This document shows positions 8,079 through 16,331 of a stretch of DNA of 64,000 bases, piece after piece; positions within the stretch are counted from its first letter, which is position 1; each line of letters opens with the position of its first letter. The notes under the pieces were generated by a model that saw only the letters and a list, made by a program, of their open reading frames with translations, was not told the DNA's origin and did not search any database. Origin of the DNA: an uncultured Sphingomonas sp. GTDB taxonomy: Bacteria; Pseudomonadota; Alphaproteobacteria; Sphingomonadales; Sphingomonadaceae. The position numbers and the translations under genes were made by a program. The stretch covers positions 1-64,000 of the forward strand of contig NZ_CAMLDL010000001.1 of the NCBI RefSeq assembly GCF_946478955.1, given 5' to 3'.

Positions 8079-8984
8079 ATGGCGAATGCACCCAAGGTTG
8101 TCTCGATCCCCGCAACGGGCGGTGAAGATGGACTCAACCGTTATCTGGCCGAGATCAAGAAATTCCCGATTCTTGCGCCGGAAGAAGAATTTATGCTGGC
8201 GAAGCGGTGGCGCGAACATGGCGACACCGATGCCGCCGCACAGTTGGTCAACAGCCACCTTCGCCTCGTGTCGAAAATCGCCATGGGCTATCGTGGCTAC
8301 GGCCTGCCGGTCAGCGAACTGATCAGCGAAGGCAATATCGGCCTGATGCAAGGTGTGAAGAAGTTTGAGCCGGATCGGGGTTTCCGCCTCGCCACTTATG
8401 CAATGTGGTGGATCCGCGCCTCGATACAGGAATTCATCCTGCGCAGCTGGAGCCTCGTCAAAATCGGCACCACCGCCGCCCAGAAAAAGCTGTTCTTCAA
8501 CCTTCGCCGGATGAAAAATCAGATCGACGCCTTCGACGAAGGCGATCTGAAGCCGGAAGACGTTGCCAAGATCGCCAAAGACCTTGGCGTGTCCGAAGAC
8601 GAAGTCGTGTCGATGAACCGCCGCATGGGCATGGGGGGCGACACGAGCCTCAACGCCCCGCTTCGCGATACCGACGGTGAAGGCCAATGGCAGGACTTCC
8701 TCGTTGATGGCGGCCCATTGCAGGACGAAATCATCGCCGATGATGAAGAACGCCAGGTCCGGCACGACCTGCTGGCCGAAGCGATGGAAAGCCTCAACGA
8801 CCGCGAAAAGCATATCCTGACCGAGCGGCGCCTGATCGACGAGCCGAAGACGCTTGAGGATTTGTCACAGGTCTACGGCGTGAGCCGTGAGCGTATCCGC
8901 CAGATTGAAGTGCGTGCGTTTGAGAAGTTGCAGGCGGCGCTGATCAAGCTGGCGACGGATCAAAGGTTGCTGCCGGCGGCCTAA
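8079..8984 (+). CDS. rpoH: RNA polymerase heat-shock sigma factor RpoH (sigma-32)
   Basis: This 301-residue group of sigma-70 proteins directs RNA polymerase to heat-shock promoters. Region 2 is clear (LRLVSKIAMGYRGYGLP, then EGNIGLMQGVKKFEPDRG), including the -10 recognition helix around ATYAMWWIRASIQEF. The RpoH box follows in the QKKLFFNLRRMK segment. Region 4 ends with YGVSRERIRQIEVRAFEKL. The start at 8079 fits other alphaproteobacterial RpoH proteins and follows GGGAG at 11 bases. ATG 8061 would add six residues without a ribosome-binding site. The stop codon overlaps that of the convergent next gene. Whether a second rpoH copy exists elsewhere is unknown. Confidence 0.95.
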   Translation: MANAPKVVSIPATGGEDGLNRYLAEIKKFPILAPEEEFMLAKRWREHGDTDAAAQLVNSHLRLVSKIAMGYRGYGLPVSELISEGNIGLMQGVKKFEPDRGFRLATYAMWWIRASIQEFILRSWSLVKIGTTAAQKKLFFNLRRMKNQIDAFDEGDLKPEDVAKIAKDLGVSEDEVVSMNRRMGMGGDTSLNAPLRDTDGEGQWQDFLVDGGPLQDEIIADDEERQVRHDLLAEAMESLNDREKHILTERRLIDEPKTLEDLSQVYGVSRERIRQIEVRAFEKLQAALIKLATDQRLLPAA

Positions 8985-9439
8985 TTGCCTCTGCACGGCT
9001 CCACCGGCTTTTGGCATTGGCTCGCGCGGAATTGGGTGATGAGCGCCTGCACGGCGGGCGTATCATCGCTCCAGTCACCGCCTTGACACAATGCCTGTCG
9101 GTGGGCGCTCAGATGGTCGAGCATCGTCGCATTCCAATCGGGTGAGACGCTGTTCAGTTGCTCGGCGGTGTAGAGCGTATATTCCAGATAATTCTCATAG
9201 GCGGCCTCGGTTAGCGTGCCCTTGATCGCGCAATAATCCGGGTCGGACAGGTCGGGGCGGCTGATCGAAAGGTTGAGATATTCGCGGTAGATATCGCGCG
9301 CTGATTGCTCCCGCGCCTGCTGCGCCGATGCGTTGATCTGCATCTTCACCCCGATCAGTGCGGCAACGATGGCGACGATGGTCACGATCACGCCGAACGA
9401 CTGGATGGCCTTTGCATTGCGTTCGAGCCAGCGTTTCAT
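8981..9439 (-). CDS. Small single-span membrane protein of unknown function
   Basis: I do not recognise the family. The 152-residue product has a basic N-terminus (MKRWLERN), one membrane segment at about 13-33 (FGVIVTIVAIVAALIGVKM) and a soluble domain with a short coiled-coil-like stretch. Three cysteines lie in the soluble part and it ends PVEPCRGN. Its ATG overlaps the stop of the upstream deiminase-like gene (ATGA at 9436-9439), so the two are probably translated together. The soluble domain contains several tyrosines in YENYLEYTLYTAEQL. Its stop overlaps the rpoH stop on the opposite strand. Confidence 0.75.
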   Translation of the reverse strand: MKRWLERNAKAIQSFGVIVTIVAIVAALIGVKMQINASAQQAREQSARDIYREYLNLSISRPDLSDPDYCAIKGTLTEAAYENYLEYTLYTAEQLNSVSPDWNATMLDHLSAHRQALCQGGDWSDDTPAVQALITQFRASQCQKPVEPCRGN

Positions 9440-10551
9440 GCGCGTCGGGCCTTCGGCTGCTGCTGGGTAGCGCAATGGATGCCGCCACCGGATTCCCCGA
9501 TGGCGTCAACGTCGAGCATTTCCACCACCCGTCCCGGGTAAAGCTGCTGCAACTGTTCGAGAGCCAGTGCATCGACCGCGGCATCGCCAAACTGCGCGGC
9601 AATCACCGCGCCGTTGCAAACATAATAATTGACGTAGCTTGAGACGAAATCATCCGACGTCGCGCGGATATCGAGGGGATCGGGCAACCGGACAATGTCC
9701 AACGGTCGCCCCGACGCATCGGTCGATCGCTGCAAGATGCGCAGCGTCTCATGGCCCGACACTGACCAGGGATCGTCGGGGTCAATCTCCTCGCTAAGCT
9801 GGATCAACACCTTCCCCGGCCCGACAAAGCGCGCCAGCGCATCAATATGGTAGTCGGTGATGTCCTTGCCCTTGATCCCGGGCGCCCAGATCATCTTCCG
9901 CCCGCCAATCGCCCGCAACAACCGCCGCTCAATCGCCGCCCTCGGCAGGCGATTGCGGTTGGAATTGTCCCAGCAACTGGCATGGGCGAGCAAAGTGCCC
10001 GCGCCGTCATGTTCCACCCCGCCCTGTTCCCCGACCAAACCGGATTCGATCAGCGGCAGGCCAAGGCGCTGGGCGACACGCGCCGCGATCCCCGCGTCAT
10101 TGGCATGTGGCTGTTTGTTGCCCCATCCGTTGAATTGAATGTGCGAGATGGCCAGCGTTCCATCGGCTCGGCGCACAAAGGTCGGTCCGGAATCGCGGCA
10201 CCAAAGATCATCGGTTGGAATGTCCCACAGCTCAACGCGCGGATTGAGCAACTTGCGGGCGGCGGCGTGATAGCGCTTGTCCGCCATCATCGCGACCGGT
10301 TCATAGTTGCTGATGGTGTTGGCGATCCGGGCAATCGCCTGTTGGACGCGAAGCAGGCTGGGTCGATCATATACCTTCAGGCTGACCGGCCATTGCATCA
10401 ACGTCCGCTCATGCGGCTCGCTCTCCAACGGCATTTCAAATGGCAAGCCTGCTGCCGGAGCAGGTTGCCTGGCCGAACTTGATCCGCAGGCACCCAAAAT
10501 CATCCCGATCGGCGCCAGCGCCCCTCCCACCAACACACGCCGCCGGTCCAT
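9436..10551 (-). CDS. Exported agmatine deiminase / peptidyl-arginine deiminase family protein
   Basis: This guanidino-modifying enzyme family hydrolyses agmatine or peptidyl-arginine to the citrulline-type product. Active-site motifs are intact: WCRDSGPTF, the HID motif (DYHIDAL) and the nucleophile cysteine in GGGIHCATQQQP near the C-terminus. Unusually, the N-terminus (MDRRRVLVGG, hydrophobic run, LGAC) reads as a Tat-type lipoprotein signal, so it should act outside the cytoplasm. The start at 10551 follows a GGGGGGCGA ribosome-binding site, and the in-frame GTG at 10566 lies upstream of that site. It is coupled to the small membrane gene downstream. Substrate is unproven: family homologues include cytoplasmic agmatine deiminases and secreted peptidyl-arginine deiminases. 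Confidence 0.85.
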   Translation of the reverse strand: MDRRRVLVGGALAPIGMILGACGSSSARQPAPAAGLPFEMPLESEPHERTLMQWPVSLKVYDRPSLLRVQQAIARIANTISNYEPVAMMADKRYHAAARKLLNPRVELWDIPTDDLWCRDSGPTFVRRADGTLAISHIQFNGWGNKQPHANDAGIAARVAQRLGLPLIESGLVGEQGGVEHDGAGTLLAHASCWDNSNRNRLPRAAIERRLLRAIGGRKMIWAPGIKGKDITDYHIDALARFVGPGKVLIQLSEEIDPDDPWSVSGHETLRILQRSTDASGRPLDIVRLPDPLDIRATSDDFVSSYVNYYVCNGAVIAAQFGDAAVDALALEQLQQLYPGRVVEMLDVDAIGESGGGIHCATQQQPKARRA

Positions 10552-10714
10552 TCGCCCCCCAATCACACGCTATACCCAACGGCCCACCCTAAGCGGGGCA
10601 ATAAGGCCTTGCAAATCACCTAATGGAGTCCGACCGTTCCCGTTTGGAGAGCGCAGGCCGCTCGTGCGCGACTCGCGCCCCCCGCCACCAGCAGACGGAG
10701 GAAGGGAGAGTCGC

Positions 10715-12754
10715 ATGTCACAAGCATCAGGCAGAGTATCGAAAGGCACGAGGGTCATCGCGCTGGTCGGACCGGCCGGCGCGGGCAAGACGAGCCTGGC
10801 GGAAGCGATGCTGTTCGCCAGCGGGACCACCGACCGGCAAGGGTCAGTCGCAAGCGGTAACAGCATAGGCGATGGCAGCGCCGAAGCGCGCGCACGCGGC
10901 GGGTCAACCGAAACCAATCTCTATCATTTCGATTATTTGGGCGAACCATTCGCGATCATCGACGCCCCCGGTTCCGTGGGCTTTGCCGCCGATGCTGCGC
11001 GCGGAATTGCGCTGGCCGATGTCGCGATTGTCGTAGTCGACCCTGACCCCGCCCGCGCCGCCCTCGCCGCGCCCGCGCTTCGCACCCTCGACGAACTTGG
11101 CATCCCCCACCTGATTTTCGTCAATCGGATTGATCAGGCACATGGCCAGGTCCGCGACCTATTGACCGCATTGCAACCGATGAGCGTGTCGCCGCTAATT
11201 GCCCGCCAAATCCCCATACGCGAAGGCGACAAGATTACCGGCTTTGTCGATTTGGCGTTGGAACGCGCCTTCCATTATGAGCCGGGTAAGCCGTCCACGC
11301 CCATCGACATCCCCGCCGACCTGACCGACCGAGAAGCGACCGCGCGGACGCACATGCTGGAGCAGCTCGCAGACCATGACGATGGGCTGCTCGAGCAGTT
11401 GCTGATGGACGAAACACCGGAGGCCGGAACGATCTTCAGCGACCTTGCCCATGAAACCGCCGACAATCTCGGCGTGTCGGTACTGTTCGGGTCCGCCCAC
11501 AATGGCTGGGGCGTTCGCCGCCTGTTGAAGGCGCTGCGCCACGAAGCGCCGGGGCCGGACTCGACGGCCAAGCGGCTGGGGGTAGAGGCCCCTGCCCTCA
11601 ACATCTTCAAAGTCTATCACGGCGGATCTGTCGGGCGCCTTGCCCTGGGCCGTGTGCTTGGTGGCGCGATCAAGGAGGGCAGCGATTATAAGGGCAGCAA
11701 GGGCGACAGCGGCCGGTTGGGCGCGCTATTCACTGTGCAGGGCGAAAAGACCGCCAAGGCCCCCGAAGCGCGCGATGGCGATCTCGTCGCGGTTGGCAAG
11801 GTCGACGGGGTCAAGACTGGCGAATGGCTTGGCGCGGGCAAACTGCCGCCCGATATCGACGCCAGTGCAATCTCACGCAATTGCGCCTTCGCCATCGAGC
11901 CTGCGGACCGCAAGGACGACGTTCGCCTGTCCGGTGCCCTTGCACGCATCCTTGAGGAAGATCCGAGCCTTTCATTGGAACAGGACGAGATGAGCCACGA
12001 GATGCGCCTTAAGGGCGTCAATGATGAGCATCTGAAGACGGCGCTGGCCAAGTTGAAACGGCGTTATGGCGTCGAGGTGAAGCACCGCGCGCCATCAATC
12101 GGCTATCGCGAAAGTGTCCGCAAACCTGTGACCCAACACGGTCGGCACAAGAAACAATCTGGCGGCCACGGGCAGTTTGGTGACGTAATCATTGAGGTCA
12201 GACCGCTTGGCCGCGGCGAAGGCTTCCGCTTTGACGAGCGGATTTCTGGCGGCGCGGTGCCAAAACAATGGATCCCGGCGGTCGAACAGGGTGTCCGCGA
12301 TGCGCTGGTCAAGGGCCCGCTCGGGTTTCCAGTCGTCGATGTCGCGGTAACGCTGGTCGATGGCAGCTACCATAGCGTCGACAGCAGCGAGCTCGCCTTC
12401 CGCTTGGCCGGGCGAATGGCCATGCAGGAAGCGCTCAGCGAGGCCGCGCCGCACCTGCTGGAACCAGTACAGCGGCTAGTGATCGTCACACCGGCACAAT
12501 CAACCAGTCGCGCCTCGTCCGCAGTCGCCGGCCGGCGCGGTCAGATGCTGGGTATGGCACCCCGCGATGGCTGGACTGGATGGGACCGGATCGACGCGCT
12601 GATCCCGGAAGCGGAACTGGACGGGCTGGAGGCGGAATTGCGCTCACTCAGCCAGGGTCTTGCGACCTATGAAGCTGATTTTGACCATCTGGCCGAGCTT
12701 AATGGGACATTGGCCGACAAGGTAGTGAAACAGCACGAGACCGAACCGGCCTGA
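10715..12754 (+). CDS. Elongation factor G-like protein (degenerate EF-G paralogue)
   Basis: A 679-residue translational GTPase with the EF-G domain order. The P-loop GPAGAGKT is at 19-26, G3 DAPG at 83-86 and G4 NRID at 137-140. Domain II and III follow, then domain IV (GGHGQFGDV, SGGAVPKQWIPAVEQG) and domain V (GRRGQMLGM). In canonical EF-G the G3 motif is DTPGH, with a histidine needed for ribosome-stimulated GTP hydrolysis. Here S87 stands at that position, and the switch I region is reduced to RARGGSTE. It is therefore a paralogue, not the housekeeping fusA, and its role is unknown. The start at 10715 follows GGAAGGGAGAG. The longer open frame from 10307 is antisense to the deiminase gene. 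Confidence 0.88.
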   Translation: MSQASGRVSKGTRVIALVGPAGAGKTSLAEAMLFASGTTDRQGSVASGNSIGDGSAEARARGGSTETNLYHFDYLGEPFAIIDAPGSVGFAADAARGIALADVAIVVVDPDPARAALAAPALRTLDELGIPHLIFVNRIDQAHGQVRDLLTALQPMSVSPLIARQIPIREGDKITGFVDLALERAFHYEPGKPSTPIDIPADLTDREATARTHMLEQLADHDDGLLEQLLMDETPEAGTIFSDLAHETADNLGVSVLFGSAHNGWGVRRLLKALRHEAPGPDSTAKRLGVEAPALNIFKVYHGGSVGRLALGRVLGGAIKEGSDYKGSKGDSGRLGALFTVQGEKTAKAPEARDGDLVAVGKVDGVKTGEWLGAGKLPPDIDASAISRNCAFAIEPADRKDDVRLSGALARILEEDPSLSLEQDEMSHEMRLKGVNDEHLKTALAKLKRRYGVEVKHRAPSIGYRESVRKPVTQHGRHKKQSGGHGQFGDVIIEVRPLGRGEGFRFDERISGGAVPKQWIPAVEQGVRDALVKGPLGFPVVDVAVTLVDGSYHSVDSSELAFRLAGRMAMQEALSEAAPHLLEPVQRLVIVTPAQSTSRASSAVAGRRGQMLGMAPRDGWTGWDRIDALIPEAELDGLEAELRSLSQGLATYEADFDHLAELNGTLADKVVKQHETEPA

Positions 12755-12769
12755 GCTTCGGGCGGCCTG

Positions 12770-13567
12770 CTAGGCGATGGTTTCGACGATCGCCAGCGGC
12801 CGCCACCCCGGCTGGCCATGGCGCGCACCGAAACCGGATGGAAATTCCTCACCGGCGTGAATGCCGCCGGTGACAAAGATTGCATCAATTCCCTGAGCGG
12901 CAGCGCCCGCCATATCGGTTTGCAGGCTGTCGCCGATGGCAAGCACCGTATCCCGGGGCGGATCGCCCGCGACCTTCAGCGCATAATCATAAATCGGCGC
13001 GAACGGTTTACCGTACCAGGCGACGCGCCCGCCCATCGCTTCATACTCATCGGCAAGGGCGCCTGGACACACATATCGTTCGCCAAGGTGGACGACGACG
13101 CGATCGGGATTGAGACAGTGAAACAGCACGTCGCGGTCCCGCCATGCGGCCAGGTCCTGGCGATAATCCGCCATCGTGTGATGCCATTCGTCCAAGCCTG
13201 CAGCGGCAATCTCCGCAAAGTCGCCGTCGGTCAATATGACCCCGTTTGATTCGAGATCGACACGGTCCTCATCGGTGCCCAGAAACCCGACCGGGCGCTG
13301 CGGATTGACCAGCGCCGCAATTCCAGCCGCGCCGCTCGATACCACCGCGTGCCACGCTTCTCGCGGCAGGCCCATCGCCCGAAGGTCATATTCAATGCGA
13401 CTGGCCGGACGCGGCGCGTTGGTCAGCAATACAACGCGGCGTCCCTCTTCCGACCATCGCAACAGCCGCGATTTCACGCCCGGAAACAATGACCCGCCAT
13501 CGTGCAACACGCCCCAAACGTCGCACAGGACGGTCGTGAAGCGAGGGTCAAGCGTGTCGAGGTTCAT
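12770..13567 (-). CDS. HAD-superfamily class IIA hydrolase
   Basis: A 265-residue phosphatase-like protein of the NagD/class IIA group. Motif I is degenerate around CDVWGVLHDG, motif II is LLTNAPRP, and the C-terminal motif is AIGDSLQTDMAGA. These fit the alphaproteobacterial subfamily often listed as TIGR01459-like. The substrate is unknown; relatives act on small phosphorylated metabolites. It converges on the EF-G-like gene with 15 bases between stops. The start at ATG 13567 (MNLDTLDPRF) is preferred because the upstream extension to 13603 is not conserved-looking. Confidence 0.85.
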   Translation of the reverse strand: MNLDTLDPRFTTVLCDVWGVLHDGGSLFPGVKSRLLRWSEEGRRVVLLTNAPRPASRIEYDLRAMGLPREAWHAVVSSGAAGIAALVNPQRPVGFLGTDEDRVDLESNGVILTDGDFAEIAAAGLDEWHHTMADYRQDLAAWRDRDVLFHCLNPDRVVVHLGERYVCPGALADEYEAMGGRVAWYGKPFAPIYDYALKVAGDPPRDTVLAIGDSLQTDMAGAAAQGIDAIFVTGGIHAGEEFPSGFGARHGQPGWRPLAIVETIA

Positions 13568-13668
13568 GAGCAGCCCTGTGCCTTGCGGCGCGCCTGTTCG
13601 CAACCCGCCGCCTTGACGTTGCGAGCCGCAGCGGCTTGTGTTGCCGCAACAGGAACTAGGAGGCTCGT

Positions 13669-14991
13669 TTGGCCAAGAAACTCACCCGCTATATTTTGTT
13701 CGCGCTCCTTTTGGGGGTGATTGCGGGCTGGGTCATCAACGCGTCAATTGACAATGGCACGCCAGAATCGGCCGCACAGCTGAAGAACATCGCCGAATAT
13801 CTTGGTATCATCACCACCCTGTTTCTGCGCCTTATTAAGATGATCATCGCGCCGTTGGTGTTTTCTACGCTGGTCGCGGGGATCGCCCATATGGGCGATA
13901 CGGCGGCCCTTGGCAGAGTCGGTATGAAGAGCCTCGTTTGGTTCATCGGCGCGAGCCTGGTCTCGCTGGTTCTCGGCCTGGTCCTGGTCAACACGTTGAA
14001 GCCCGGCGTCGGTCTCGACCTGGTCCTTCCTGCTGTCGATGCCTCGAGCGGGGTCGAAAAGTCCGGATTGTCACTAAAAGAATTTGTCACCCACATCGTA
14101 CCGTCGTCGGCAATTGATGCCATGGCGAAAAACGAAATCCTTCAGATTGTCGTCTTTTCACTATTCTTCGGCGTCGCGCTGACCGCCATTGGCGAAAAAG
14201 GCAAACCAATCGTCAAGGGCGTCGAATCCCTCGTCCAGGTGATGCTCCAGGTCACAGATTATGTGATGCGGACTGCACCAATCGCGGTGTTTGCCGCCGT
14301 CACTGCCGCGATCGCGGAGCAAGGGCCGGAAATTATCTTCACCTTCGGCAAGTTCGTCGGCAGTTTCTATCTCGGCTTGCTCATCCTGTGGTGCGTGCTG
14401 ATTGGCGCGGCCTTCCTTATCGTCGGACCGCGTACCCGCCATTTGGTGCGGTACATCCGCGATCCAATTGTGCTGGCCTTTTCGACGGCGTCGTCGGAGG
14501 CCGCTTATCCCCGCACGTTGGAGGCGCTGGACCGGTTCGGGGTTCCGCCGCGTATCGCCAGCTTCGTCCTTCCGCTTGGTTATTCCTTCAACCTCGACGG
14601 ATCGATGATGTACATGACCTTTGCGACCATCTTCATCGCGCAGGCCTATGGCATCGAGCTGACGCTGATGCAGGAAATCACGATGCTGCTGGTGTTGATG
14701 ATCACGTCAAAAGGTATGGCGGGCGTCCCGCGCGCCAGCCTGGTCGTGATCGCCGCAACCATGAGCCTGTTCAACATTCCGGAGGCGGGATTGCTCCTGA
14801 TTCTCGCGGTTGACCACTTCCTTGACATGGGCCGAAGCGCAACCAACGTGGTCGGCAACGCCGTAGCATCCGTCGCGGTCGCGAAGTGGGAAGGAGCGCT
14901 CGACCCGATCGAGCCAGCAGATATCGATGCGCCCCGCGCGCCGACCCATCAGCCGGCATTGCCGCCGGGCGCGGAAGACGAGCCGCGCTAG
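13669..14991 (+). CDS. Dicarboxylate/amino acid:cation symporter (DAACS family)
   Basis: A 440-residue inner-membrane transporter that takes up C4-dicarboxylates, glutamate or aspartate with protons or sodium. Family signatures include the serine-rich hairpin STASSEAAYP, the NLDGS motif (variant of NMDGT) and DHFLDMGRSATNVVGN with the substrate-contacting arginine. Several hydrophobic helices are visible from residue 7 onward. It starts at TTG 13669, five bases after a perfect AGGAGG ribosome-binding site; no ATG is positioned as well. The C-terminal 30 residues are proline-rich and variable. Whether it is DctA-like or GltP-like cannot be told from sequence alone. Confidence 0.9.
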   Translation: MAKKLTRYILFALLLGVIAGWVINASIDNGTPESAAQLKNIAEYLGIITTLFLRLIKMIIAPLVFSTLVAGIAHMGDTAALGRVGMKSLVWFIGASLVSLVLGLVLVNTLKPGVGLDLVLPAVDASSGVEKSGLSLKEFVTHIVPSSAIDAMAKNEILQIVVFSLFFGVALTAIGEKGKPIVKGVESLVQVMLQVTDYVMRTAPIAVFAAVTAAIAEQGPEIIFTFGKFVGSFYLGLLILWCVLIGAAFLIVGPRTRHLVRYIRDPIVLAFSTASSEAAYPRTLEALDRFGVPPRIASFVLPLGYSFNLDGSMMYMTFATIFIAQAYGIELTLMQEITMLLVLMITSKGMAGVPRASLVVIAATMSLFNIPEAGLLLILAVDHFLDMGRSATNVVGNAVASVAVAKWEGALDPIEPADIDAPRAPTHQPALPPGAEDEPR

Positions 14992-14992
14992 G

Positions 14993-15022
14993 CGACGCGC
15001 GCCCGTTTAAACTGGCGCGTCG
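14993..15022. terminator. Hairpin between convergent genes, possible bidirectional terminator
   Basis: CGACGCGC (14993-15000) and GCGCGTCG (15015-15022) form a perfect 8-bp stem immediately after the symporter stop. There is no strong T-run on either strand, and the right arm lies within the last codons of the M24 gene. It may stop transcription from both sides, but this is weak evidence. Confidence 0.4.
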
Positions 15023-16257
15023 ATTGATTTGGGCGGCTCGCTGAAATAGCGCGGACCCTCAGCGGTCATGTGGAAGCAATCCTCAAGCCGGATTCCAAAT
15101 TCTCCGGGGATATAGATGCCCGGCTCGTTGGAGAAGCACATGCCGATATCGAGCGGCGTTACCTCTCCATGAACCAAATTAACGGGTTCATGCCCCTCCA
15201 TACCAATACCGTGTCCGGTTCGGTGCGAGAGGCCAGGTAGCTTATAACCCGGACCATAGCCCCAGCTGGTATAGGCCGCACGCACGGCGTCATCGACACT
15301 GCCGGCAGGCTTGCCTAGTTGCGCCGCGGCCATTGCGATTTGCTGCCCCCGCGCAACCTGGTCCCAGACTTTGCGCTGTTTTGAGGTCGGCGCAGCGCCC
15401 CATACAAAACTGCGCGAAATGTCTGAACTATAGCCGTGAACCTTGCAGCCGCAGTCAAACAGGACGTTGCTACCCTTTGCGACAATTTGCGGCTTATGGC
15501 TGCCGTGGGGATAAGCGGTTGCCTCCCCGATCAGAATCAGGCCGCCGTCATATTCGCCGCCCAGGGCCCGCGTCGCCACCGCGATCAATGCGTCAATATC
15601 AGACGGGCTCATCCCCGCATTGACGCGCGGCCAAGCGTGGCGAAATGCGCCGATGGTAATGTCGTTTGCCGCCTGCATCAGGGCTATTTCTGCGGCCGTC
15701 TTGCGCATTCGTACCGCGCGGACGACTGGATTGGCGCTGACGATTTTGACGTCAGGCAATTGCTGCTTCAACCGATCCGCGATCCAGAATCGGTTGGTTT
15801 CTTCCATCGCGACCGGCGCGCCTGCAACACCGCGCTCACGTAGGAAATCCGCAACCAGCTTCAACGGCTCTTCATCTTCGTTCCAAGTACGAACCTCAGC
15901 GGGAATATTCAGGCTTTCCTCGACCGACGGCTTTTCAAAAAAAGGCGTGACGATAACCGGGCTTCCCTCGACCGGAATGACCGCGGCGGTCAGTCGTTCA
16001 GAGCGCCACCATTGCACACCCGTCAGATAGTCGAGACTTGGCCCGGCTTCGAGAATGACGGACCCGATATTGCTGGCGGCCATCAATTTGCGCACCCGGT
16101 CCAGGCGGCTCATCCGTTCTGCCGTTCCAATGGGCGGCGGCAATTTGATGGGTGAAAGCTGCTGCGCTTCGGCGATGGCGGCCCTTGCGATACCGGTCAT
16201 CCCGGCGGCAAGACCGGCCGCGGAACCTGCAAGAAAATGACGGCGCGTCGGGCGCAT
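15007..16257 (-). CDS. Exported M24-family metallopeptidase (Xaa-Pro peptidase-like)
   Basis: A 416-residue protein with a Tat signal (RPTRRHFLAGSAAG) and then the two-domain creatinase/prolidase layout. An N-terminal domain lies at about 55-175 and the pita-bread catalytic domain at about 185-405. The five metal ligands of M24 are recognisable in DCGCKVHGYSSD (two aspartates), HRTGHGIGMEGHE, SNEPGIY and RLED. It should cleave an N-terminal residue from proline-containing peptides in the periplasm. The start at 16257 follows AAGGGGGAA. The gene diverges from the MFS gene at 16332 and converges on the symporter. Confidence 0.9.
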   Translation of the reverse strand: MRPTRRHFLAGSAAGLAAGMTGIARAAIAEAQQLSPIKLPPPIGTAERMSRLDRVRKLMAASNIGSVILEAGPSLDYLTGVQWWRSERLTAAVIPVEGSPVIVTPFFEKPSVEESLNIPAEVRTWNEDEEPLKLVADFLRERGVAGAPVAMEETNRFWIADRLKQQLPDVKIVSANPVVRAVRMRKTAAEIALMQAANDITIGAFRHAWPRVNAGMSPSDIDALIAVATRALGGEYDGGLILIGEATAYPHGSHKPQIVAKGSNVLFDCGCKVHGYSSDISRSFVWGAAPTSKQRKVWDQVARGQQIAMAAAQLGKPAGSVDDAVRAAYTSWGYGPGYKLPGLSHRTGHGIGMEGHEPVNLVHGEVTPLDIGMCFSNEPGIYIPGEFGIRLEDCFHMTAEGPRYFSEPPKSIDAPV

Positions 16258-16331
16258 GAATTCCCCCTTGTCGATCGAAAATTGGAACAGTCTTGTTGCA
16301 TGACCATGTCCGATAGGCCAGCACCCAGCCA

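Noticed and set aside
10307..10714. 136-residue N-terminal extension of the EF-G-like gene
   Set aside because: It is antisense to the deiminase-like gene, lacks family similarity and a good ribosome-binding site precedes ATG 10715.
13609..13640. TTGACG followed by TTGTGT as a promoter for the symporter
   Set aside because: The -35 element is good but the -10 match is poor; I could not support the call.
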